Positions 1 through 8,426 of a stretch of DNA of 16,100 nt are shown here, in pieces. The stretch comes from Nephromyces sp. MM_2019 (Eukaryota; Apicomplexa; Aconoidasida; Nephromycida), in the NCBI GenBank assembly GCA_015657535.1, contig JADHZB010000853.1, forward strand, positions 6,431 through 22,530, written 5' to 3'. The position numbers were made by a program, and so were the translations under genes. The notes under the pieces are model-generated. The model saw only the letters and a list, made by a program, of their open reading frames with translations, was not told the origin of the DNA and did not search any database. Every line of letters begins with the position of its first letter. The stretch's first letter is position 1.

Positions 1-141
1 ATTAAAAAAAATTACAAAATTTATTTAAATTTTCTTTCACTATGTTTTCACACACATCCAAACAAATTAATTTTTAAATAAAACAATAAAAATTCAAAAT
101 CTAATAACAAACCATTTAAACTATTAAAAGAGTTCAAAAAT

Positions 142-2305
142 TTATTGTTTTATTTCTCCTTTCTTTTTACTAATCATTTTATTCGTAATTTTATTCGTAA
201 TTTTATTCTTAATTTTATTCTTAATTTTATCAGTAATTTTACTAACTTTCTTTTCCTGAATAGTTGAGATAGGTCTAAATAGACAACTCTTTAATTTGTG
301 TTTGAGATATATCTGAAATTTTAATATACATATATATATATATATAATTTATATGTGTTTGTGTGTGTGTTTTTCGGGAGTGTAGGTGTAAATATGTGAA
401 GATATTGGAGAGGAGGGTGTATTTATATATATGTGTAAGCTTTTACATATATAGTAATTACATGTATATTGTCAATATAAATATATTTATATATGACTAT
501 GTATATAATAAATAGCATTAGTGAAGTGATTATATTTATATGTGTTGAAATTACTTTATATGGATAAATTTAGAGATTTTGATAACCAAAAATAATAGCA
601 ATGTGTACTATAATTTATATAGTGTGTATAATAATGGACTTATATTGTGTGAATAATCATTAAATTATTTAAAGAATATATACCTTTGCATTAAGCCTTC
701 TTGTTTGTGTATTGTAAACATGGGCATGACGACCTAATCCAACAGATAAGAGCCATTTTCCATCATTACTACAGGATAATTCTAAAAAATTTCAAATATA
801 AATAGTGATAACAATATCAATAATATGTGTATGTGTGTAAATGAATAATAGTGATAATAATATCAATAATATGTGTGTATGTGTTTAAGAGTAAATGATG
901 ATGATAAGAATACCAATAAAAAGAGTGTGTGTGTGTGTGTAAGAGTAAATAATAATGATAAGAATACAATAAGATATTGATGTGTGTAGATATAAGATTA
1001 ACTCACCAGTTGTACTACCCATTTGTCCTTTAAAATTACCATTACGAGATAATTTGAAGTTTTCTGGCCCTGATGTGTCTCCAGGTGAGTCTAACTTTGA
1101 TAAATTCATCTTGTAGATCATACCATAAGTGTCAGATATATAAAGTGGCCAATCAGATGTAGGTGAAGTATTCTTTTTAGCTAAGATATCTTGTTTTCTA
1201 CTAAGCTTATCCTGCTCAACCAATTCATTTTCATTTAATAAATCTTTACATATTTTGGTGTATGTACACATCGATGTTATTGGACGATTGTCTTGTGTAA
1301 CTTCAATTTCATTGACAGGGCGTCTCTGAACTCTCAGATCATAGATACGAACCTTACCCATTTTTGAAGCTGCGGCAAAGACATTTATATTAATTTTTGG
1401 TAGCCATTGTATAGCTGTAACATTTACGGGTTGTCGGAGGTCAAGCTCACTACGTGTTGTATTCTTTGCTCCCCATATGATATCTTCACTGAGGCAATCA
1501 AATATCTTAACATCATTTTCTACACCACCAAAGGCTACAAAGTTTGGTAGCCATGGATGGATACTAGCACAGCTGACTGGACCTGGGAGTTTATAACAAC
1601 CCTTAGAGAATGATTCAAGGTTTAAATAATTTTGTGTGTAGGTCTTGCGCCGTACTCTACGGTCCCGCGTGTTGAAGATGGGTTTGTAGTTGAATGATTC
1701 ATAGCCAGAAAGAGGGCAATCCTCTTTCCAAGGGGTAATGCATGCATGACCGTCTTCCGCAATACAAAAAAGGCTATCTTTCAATTGTGTGTATGATGAA
1801 TCATTAAATTGTGGGTCATTTAATGATGCGGAAGTTGGATAATGTAAACTTAAAATCTTTAAGAGATCTTGCCCGGTGGATGAACCAACCAATTGTGTAG
1901 ACTGTGCATAAAATGTGTTGATGATATCTTGTCTTGGGTTTAGGTAGGAGATGTAAACTATAGGTGAAGGTAGACGGAGTTCTTTGTTGGTAAGCTCAAT
2001 CGTTGGCTTGAGTGTATATGCTTGGACTATCCCATCTTTACGGCCGATTGATAATTCCGAATAAAGGTCACTAGGGAAATAGAAATAAAATGTATATATT
2101 GTGTTTTATTATTGACTTTGTATGTAAACATTTGTAACAGGTACTATAATTTGAAATATATCTAGACTTACTTTGCAGGGCCTGACCAGCTCATACAGGC
2201 AACTGACTTGTTTACTCCTGCCTCTGTTTCGGACCTCTGAATCTTCTTTGAGGAGAAATCAGCCAAGTGTATATTGCCAAAAGCATCTCCCGCAACGATT
2301 TGCAT
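142..2305 (-). CDS. WDR74/Nsa1-like WD-repeat ribosome biogenesis protein, 4 exons, 488 aa
   Basis: Exons, read on the minus strand, are 2305-2172, 2070-1007, 781-684 and 312-142. All junctions are GT-AG and phases agree, giving 1467 nt. The start is the ATG at 2305 (MQIVAGDAFGNIHLADF) and the stop is TAA at 144-142. Family-specific strings are FGGVENDVKIF near residues 225-235, an AKN then LDLRQP segment near 246-258 (WDR74 has AKN...LDLR.P here), KVRIYDLRVQRRP near 284-296, a KGQ...GS turn, and then CSNDGKWLLSVGLGRHAHVY and IYLKHKLKSC, which match the WDR74 blade followed by its VYLK...L motif. Known for the family: WDR74/Nsa1 is a seven-bladed propeller that joins nucleolar pre-60S particles and is released by the AAA-ATPase NVL/Rix7. 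The length is close to yeast Nsa1 (463 aa). The tail after about residue 450 is Lys-rich and probably nucleolar-targeting. The 5' neighbour on the same strand is over 1.2 kb away, so it is a single transcription unit. Confidence 0.87.
181..240 (-). repeat. Five tandem 12-bp units coding KI(T/K)(N/D) in the WDR74 tail
   Basis: Units of the form attcgtaatttt start at 181, 193, 205, 217 and 229. Two are identical, two carry one shared change and the last is more diverged. They lie in frame in the final WDR74 exon and encode KITD, KIKN, KIKN, KITN, KITN on the minus strand, extending the basic C-terminus. Confidence 0.9.
313..683 (-). other. Third WDR74 intron, 371 nt
   Basis: The intron is bounded by a GTATAT donor and a TTTCAG acceptor read on the minus strand. 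It is AT-rich, with a short (TA)n near 325-347 and a TG run near 354-371. No additional coding signal was seen. Confidence 0.75.
804..989. repeat. Imperfect ~46-52 nt minisatellite in WDR74 intron 2
   Basis: About four diverged copies begin near 804, 850, 901 and 953. Each starts like gtgataa.aatatcaataa, then has a TG-rich run, then agagtaaat. The array fills most of the 225-nt intron (782-1006). The open reading frame that runs left from the exon into this intron is not coding. Confidence 0.7.
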
Positions 2306-2361
2306 CCTTAAAATGAGGGAATGTATATAGGAGTGTAGGAATACGACTTTTTAAGTGTGTG

Positions 2362-2650
2362 TGTGGGAACGTATGTAGGTAGGCCTGTAATTAGCTATAT
2401 GTTAGCTGTGTAGGAGGAAGTGTAAGTAAGTGTTTAGGTAGGGGTGTAGGTAGGTGTTTATGTAGGAGAGTGTGTGGGAGTGTGAGTCGGCCTTTAAGTA
2501 AGTGTGCGTATAGGAATAAGTTTATGGGTGTTTGAAGCCTAATTGATAGGTATTTGTGAAGGCATGTGTGTAAGCGTCGGTTTAGGCGTTTGTGTAGGTC
2601 TTTGTTTAGTCTTAATGGTTTGTGTTTGTGTGGGAGTTTGTGTAGGAGTG
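2362..2650. repeat. Degenerate GTGTAGG-type tandem repeat upstream of WDR74
   Basis: About 290 bp of plus strand consists of drifting words such as gtgtaggtaggtgt, gtgtgggagtgt and gtaagtaagtgt, with almost no C. On the minus strand, which is the gene's own sense, it is C-rich and could be a promoter-proximal or 5'UTR tract. It keeps an 89-codon minus frame open (2391-2660) made of LHK/LPK-type quartets. I regard that frame as a by-product of the repeat. Confidence 0.6.
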
Positions 2651-3586
2651 TGTAAAGCAAGGAATCCTTGTGTATAATGTGAGATAATCAAGGTATAAAA
2701 CTACCTCAAAAGAATATATATATATATATATATATATATTCACGGTGTGAATACAGCAGTCAAGTTATGTATATATAAATATATATATATATATATGAAT
2801 TGATTTTAATGAGTATATTTTATTATATATACATATATAGAGAATGTTGTATGAAGAAATTTAGTATGATGTGTGCGAGTAAAAAAAAAATCAACACCTT
2901 GCCACATCTTGATGTATTTATTAGTAATTGGATGAATTTTATATACTCAACTACATTTTTAATCTAGTTGATTATTTTCATAATAAGCAAGTCTACACAC
3001 ATTTATATGTACAGCTATTACACAATTGGTTGTTAACAAAACTTATGTAACAAGCACTTATTAAGCATATTCATTTTCATAGCAAATAGGTAGTTCAATA
3101 ATGAATATTATAAATATATAATCTTTTAAACTAAAGGGTGCTTTTAAACAATTGTTTCATTCATTTTTTTTCTTTACATATCTAAAATTTATCATTATTA
3201 TTATTCTTTGAAGAATTGAAAACTCAATATATCTCACACCTGAAATGAATATTCAATCTAACAATATTATGTTTTATATTTTCTTGAAATAGACTTTTTT
3301 TAATTTCATTTTTGATATTGTTTTTCCAGGTTTTATCTGTTATATAATTCAGTGTCTAGTCAGTGTATAATAATTTTAACAATTTTTAAAATGCGTAACT
3401 GTTCAAAAAATGCTATATATAATCATTTTTTAGGTAGTTTAAGATAATTTATTGTAGAATAAATAATATTGGGATACTGCTTGCTCCATTGAAAATGATA
3501 ATATTCCATTTTTAAAATAGAATTGTTCGCCGAAATAAGTATAATTTGCTTATCAATTACATTACACGCTCTTGTTGTAGGCTTTA
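2651..3586. other. AT-rich intergenic region between the two left minus-strand genes
   Basis: No plausible exon, tRNA or structured RNA was seen. It holds (TA)n tracts at about 2715-2739 and 2780-2794. The right end is the 3' flank of the Ser/Arg-rich gene. Confidence 0.6.
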
Positions 3587-4574
3587 TTAATCATATATCT
3601 TTTTAGGTTTTACATCAGGTGCTTCATTCTCAGGACGTCCAGTGAGAAATTCAGTCATCAATCGAACCTACATTAAATAAATTAATATCTAAATAACTTA
3701 GTAGGCTATTAGAAATAACTTAAAAATAACCTTGCGTTTCCCAGAATCTATGGATTTGAGTGCTGCTTCGGCTCTCCTTAAATCTTCCTAGATAATAACA
3801 ATTAAATTTCTAGTAAATCACAAAACTTTCATGTTGATTAAAACCTTACATTATCCATTCTTTCATTGTTTTGAATATTATTTGAGATCAATTCTATAAT
3901 TTTTCAATTTGTGGAAGTTTTTCTAATATAATGATTTATTGTAAGCTGTTTAATTCAGACTAACTGCTAAGTAACTTTAGGTTTGGAATGACCCTCTAAA
4001 TAAAAAAATCAAATAGGGACTTATAATTAATAAGTACAAGATACTTGTATAATAGACTGGAAAAAGTCTTTTACCTTTTTAATTGGTTTTGGAGATAATC
4101 TTCTTTTTCTATCTGTAATGATATTATTCATTTGAAGTGTATATTTAAGGTTTTCATATTTCAATCTATTTGGAGAAAACAAAAAACCAACTTCAAGTTT
4201 AAAAATGTATCTTAATTTACATTGATTGGCATATTCAATTATGTGATTATCTCAGGATTAAACTGGTTTTCAATGCTTTAAAATATTCAGTAAAAATTTT
4301 TTTCAAAATAACCTTTGTGGTCATTAGAGCTGTTAGAGCTATCGCTAACCGAAGAAGAATTTGTTTGATTAGTTTCTGAAGAAGATGTTGAAGAATAACT
4401 TGAATTTGAGTTTGACCTGCTCCGTCTACGATATGTTGATGATGAAGATGTAGAAGAATTTCGCGATATTCCACTTGTCTTTGGGTACCTACTACTTTTG
4501 GAGAAATTTTTGTAATCTTTTCTTCCTTTAGGTTGGGATTCAGACCCTTTTTTGGGTCTGTCTCTGTAAGGCAT
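3587..4574 (-). CDS. Unrecognised Ser/Arg-rich protein, 6 exons, ~216 or 226 aa
   Basis: Exons on the minus strand are 4574-4313, 4250-4075 (or 4250-4045), 3995-3965, 3893-3850, 3787-3731 and 3667-3587, with GT-AG junctions and matching phases. Residues 1-87 are low-complexity and rich in Ser, Arg, Lys and Asn, with runs such as SSTSSSSTYRRRSRSNSNSS. This resembles RS-like nuclear or splicing proteins. The middle exon carries a basic patch (TDRKRRLSPKP). The tail is a short charged helix-like stretch (EDLRRAEAALKSIDSGKRK), then RLMTEFLTGRPENEAP and the end KPKKIYD. Exon 3 is only 31 nt. I do not recognise the family; the C-terminal exons have ordinary, non-repetitive composition and probably carry the conserved part. 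Nuclear localisation is inferred from composition alone. The least certain junction is exon 2, where two in-phase donors differ by ten codons (VKDFFQSIIQ). Confidence 0.6.
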
Positions 4575-4885
4575 ATTGAAGTTCCGAATATAATGAAAGA
4601 TTGATATACTACATAAATATGGCTATGACTTGGATAATTAGGCTAAGCTATATAAAATTTTTAAGCTTTTAAAATGGTATAGCCAGTTGTGTTTTAAAAA
4701 ATTTTATTTAAGGGTGCTAAGAGTATAATTTTGTGAAGATTTCTTAAATGGATAGTAATGTAATCTCCAATAAGTTATCAAAAATAAGTTTACTCTAAAC
4801 CTTATCTATTTATAAAAAGCTATTTTGACAGGCTAACAGTCCATTAATTAAGGTCACTCATAATGTAAAGTGTAAGTATTGCATT
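4575..4885. promoter_or_regulatory. Divergent intergenic region between the Ser/Arg-rich and EF-hand genes
   Basis: About 310 bp separate the start of the minus-strand gene from the most upstream start proposed for the plus-strand gene, so both promoters and 5'UTRs should lie here. The sequence is plain AT-rich DNA. No specific motif can be defended. Confidence 0.4.
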
Positions 4886-7800
4886 ATGAATGATATTTCA
4901 GGAGAAAAGTCGAGAATGGAGTGTAAATACAGTTTCATTTCAAGGATTGAACTCTGTAAAATCTTGTACATCTAAGATTACTTAGAAATAAAAATTAAAA
5001 ACCTTTGAGGAAGATTTTAACGATTTAAAGTTTCCCAATTAACAGGCCAATCATAATGAACACTTGTCTATATATTTTCCTTCTAGTAATTATGAAATCT
5101 TCAGCAAGTTATAGTTATGATCCCAAGGCTAATCAAATATCAACAGCTAATAAACAGCCTTATTCGGATAATAAAATGACTGGTAAATTTATAAGTAAAA
5201 CTAAGAAATAAACTATGACAAGTTATTTAGGACAACATCAAAGTGAGCATAACCAAGTTGTCAAGACGACAGATAAAATTGGAAAAAATAGTGTGCCTAA
5301 TCAGCCTAGCAAATCTAAAATAACAAATGCTTTTGACAATAGGAAACAATTAAAATACAATACAGCACCCAATGCACAACAAGCCCATAACACCATAAAT
5401 TCAAGTCAAACCAAGTATTTCCTTATTTTTAACTTCTAAAAGAAATATAAATTTAAAAATAATGAGTCCTATACCAGGCAAACGATATGATTTATCTTCC
5501 TATTATAATGTCAAAAATAAAAATACCAGTACAAAAGCCTCAGTGCTTTTCTTATCAGCCTTCATCACTTGTAACAAGGTTAAAAATTAATCAATGATAA
5601 AAGGGTTTTCTAATTACATAATACAGTGATTGGTATCAAGCACAACCATTAGGCTGGAAGTTTATAAAGGTCTTTAGAAAAAAATATTGAGGTAGAACTT
5701 ATTTGAACAAGTTTATACATAAAGGAATTAGGGACTATGCGCCTCGTAAAATCAAGTATCAAGCAAATTTGCTAAAAAAAAACAAAGAAATTTCTAAATT
5801 ACTTTTATTGAAGTTAATGGTCAATCGTCAAAAAAGCACGATAGCCTCATTGCTCCTGCTCTAATCAATTTTGCCTGCAACTCTGCAGAGTACTTGGCTT
5901 CAATTAGGCTGGTTAACATATGAATTTGTCAAATTACCAAATATAAATGCTTGAATTAGGATACAAACAGTGTAGCTGGAATTTCTTTCAGAATGAAATA
6001 TGCTCAAGGTGTTAACTATCTCTTTAATATATGAAACATAGCATAACTTTTAAAATCTAGATCCTGAGAAATTGATTTTACTACTCGACTCACAGCTTGG
6101 GTAAAAAATAGATAAATTATTATAGCAGATTTTATATATATGTCAAAAGAATGGCAACTTTAAAATCTGTCTATGGAAATAATGAAGTATCTCTACAGCA
6201 ACTAATTGTACCTGAAGTAACTTCCCAAGTGCTCCATCGGTTGAAGATCCGAGACTTGGGCAGTTCTGGGTAAAACTGATAACTATCTTGAATTCTAAAG
6301 CTAAATTTAGTGTACTAGACTAATCCTAGTACACCTAGATGATAACTTAATCCTTAAGGCCGAGAACCTACCTTTCACTCAAGCTGGAACTTTTGGTTAA
6401 GTAGATTTCCTTCATTTTGTAAGCTTTATAACAAATTAATTTATTTTAGGCCCACTGGTCCTACAGGGTGCAGCAACTTTCAGTGATCTAAAATCACAAA
6501 CAATTTAGCATATACTAGAGACAATAACAAGTGAATCGCAAGATGTAGCTTAAAGTATAGCTATTGAATAAACTAGCTATTTTCACATAAAATAAATACA
6601 GAACCTAGTAATGTAAATGGATTTGTGCTGTGCACAGATGAACTAACTGTTAAGACCCCCTTTACTGTTTTACAATCTCAAATAATAATTAAAACAATGA
6701 TTATCAATAAATTGTCTTAAGGCGGTGTGTAAATTTTTCTAGGCAGTGTGTAAAATTTTCTCTAAGATTATGGTATATTCTAGCTAGCATCTTAACCCAA
6801 TGTATTTTGAAGTAAAATCTCCTTACTACCCCACATTATAAAACCAGGACGAAAACAAGAGCAAAACAATTTCCCTCTTGGTTTAGCTTGGATTTAAATC
6901 ATTTATGTTAAAATCAAACACAGTTATTTTAATTTTTAATCTCGATCAAAAAAAATGCTACTAAGCATTTTCTTTTATTTTTCTTATTCTGAATAGCTTT
7001 GAATTTATACATCTTCAAAATACATGTATATATATGTATATTTTGATCAAAGTAAAATACTATCTCTAGCTAAGCAAGATGCAAGAAAGATTGAGTAGTA
7101 AGCCTCCAGCTCCACTGGAATTGGAGATGATTCCAGGTTAAATTTGAAATCTAGAAAGGGTAGATATCTTGTATATTTAAAAATGTTGCTGAATTTCAAT
7201 TTTGAAAACATTTTTACTGGTTTTATCTTCCCAAAAGAAGGTTTAAATTTCCAGGAATTGTTATCACAAGTGAATACAGAAGTAAATTATCTCCTGGAGT
7301 CAAATACAATAAACCAAAAATTAATCTTTAATCTCAAAAGTAAAAAACATAGATTATTGCTTACAAAACAATAAGATGGAGAATTTATATATAACCTATG
7401 GAACTGAAAAATAAGGAAATTAAAGATTGGTTTTTGTTTATCAGAAACTCTTAATCAAATTGGACACCACTCATCTCAAAAATTTGTTTATAAAGGAGCC
7501 CTTGGACAATTTTTGAAAAACATTATGGGAGACTTTGGGATTTATTTAACAAAACGACTTTATCAGCTCATAGATTCTGGAGGTTATAGGTTCCACAATT
7601 CTTATATTCTATAAAATGTGTAAATTTCCTTTATAAATCATGCTTATTTAAGCTATAACAACACAATTATGAAGTATGTTCGAAATTTTGTAGCAAGATT
7701 GAATGTAAGTTTAAGTGTTATTTTTGTAGGCAAAGGTCTTGTCAATTTAGAAGAAATTTTAAAGGTCATTATTGTTATAATTCATGGTAGAAAGATGTTT

Positions 7801-8281
7801 GTTGTAAGTTTCTTATTTCAAAAGACAAATATCATTATATTTCCCTGATAAAGAATTTTTTTGCATTTCATCTTTATGATTTGGATGGTGATGGTATAAT
7901 ATCCGTAAGCGATTTGTTTAACCATCTTAAACATGGTATGAATCAAGACCTAATAATTAGGAGAGTGAAAATTATTGATTACTTTTTAGGTACATTGATA
8001 ATGGAACCATTTGTTAATGACTTCTCTTTATTGTTGCGGGTTAGACTTTAAATTTGATCTATTCAAAGATAGTTTAAGCTTTGTAAATTTTAGAGCTTTG
8101 ACGTTTATTCTTCAAGTACACACATTGATAACTTGGTTGGTGTTTCGTATGAAGAATTCATAAAGGTATATAATATTTTAATCGATGCCTTAAAAAGTTG
8201 GAATGAAGATTGCTTGTTATTCAGTATTTCGAGAAACGTTCTGTTATTTCAGAGGCCTTTAAAAATATAGGATTTGATTAA
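4886..8281 (+). CDS. Multi-exon EF-hand protein, N-terminal region unassigned, ~670 aa
   Basis: Phase-consistent exons (GT-AG): 4886-4955, 5087-5182, 5231-~5404, ~5467-5578, 5627-5669, 5712-5745, 5814-5911, 5960-6008, 6061-6100, 6126-6269, 6319-6395, 6450-~6482, ~6509-~6544, ~6577-6713, 6743-6811, 6848-6906, 6997-7025, 7070-7136, 7238-7339, 7445-7582, 7675-7704, 7730-7764, 7791-8039, 8094-8165 and 8225-8281 (TAA). Junctions marked ~ and those at 7582/7675 have alternatives. The first part is polar and N/Q/K/S-rich. The middle (for example SSKKHDSLIAPALINF, PEKLILLLDSQLG, QQLIVPEVTSQVLHRLKIRD) looks like globular coding sequence of no family I know. The C-terminal third is EF-hand: GLVNLEEILKDV, then FAFHLYDLDGDGIISVSDLF with a nearly canonical loop, then a degenerate hand ending GVSYEEFIKYFEKRS. 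The spacing resembles calcineurin B-type four-hand proteins. Inference: a calcium-regulated protein with a lineage-specific N-terminal module. An alternative start is ATG 5056. Confidence 0.68.
5056..5115 (+). other. Alternative start encoding a possible signal peptide for the EF-hand gene
   Basis: ATG 5056 opens MNTCLYIFLLVIMKSSAS, which reads like a short signal peptide, in frame with the following exon. The same bases contain tatattttccttctag, a strong-looking acceptor ending at 5086. Joining it to the exon 4886-4955 gives a different N-terminus without a hydrophobic leader. The in-frame TAA at 5209-5211 falls inside the next intron (5183-5230) in either model. Confidence 0.4.
6720..6761 (+). 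repeat. Tandem 21-bp near-duplication across an intron/exon boundary
   Basis: Copies 6720-6740 and 6741-6761 differ at two positions; each begins aggc, then gtgtgtaaa and a T-rich end. In the proposed model copy one is the 3' part of intron 6714-6742 and copy two provides the AG acceptor and the start of the next exon. Confidence 0.75.
7878..7913 (+). other. EF-hand calcium-binding loop DLDGDGIISVSD
   Basis: Twelve residues match the EF loop: Asp at positions 1, 3 and 5, Gly at 6, and Ile at 8. Position 12 is Asp, not the usual Glu. It is preceded by the helix FFAFHLY and followed by LFNHLKH, as expected of the entering and exiting helices. Confidence 0.88.
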
Positions 8282-8426
8282 AGATTGAAGTTATACAAAA
8301 GTAAAAGTACTAATGAAAAAATGTTTGTTTTATTTTATATATAAATTGTCTTAATTGAAAGTAGTTTTAATTCATAACAAGGTGTATAGAAGAAGATTAC
8401 AATTAAAATTGATTAGTGTCAACTTA
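8282..8426. terminator. Convergent spacer between EF-hand and APE2-like genes
   Basis: Only 145 bp separate the two stop codons, so both 3'UTRs and polyadenylation sites must lie here or overlap the opposite gene. The sequence is AT-rich with no gene. No definite polyadenylation signal can be assigned. Confidence 0.5.

Noticed and set aside
2391..2660. 89-codon minus-strand protein with LHK/LPK quartets
   Set aside because: It follows the degenerate GTGTAGG repeat exactly, has no splice or start context, and its composition is explained by the repeat.
5712..6031. TBC (Rab-GAP) domain in the plus-strand gene, from HKGIRDYAPRKI and YAQGVNYL
   Set aside because: Both strings resemble TBC fingerprints, but phase-consistent splicing places half of each in introns (after DYAP at 5745 and after YAQ at 6008). 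The arginine and glutamine fingers are not found in order.
4886..8281. Pseudogene or altered genetic code, because of many in-frame stops
   Set aside because: Stops such as the TAA at 5209 fall inside introns with GT-AG ends, and exon phases agree across more than twenty junctions. The other genes use TAA as a true stop.
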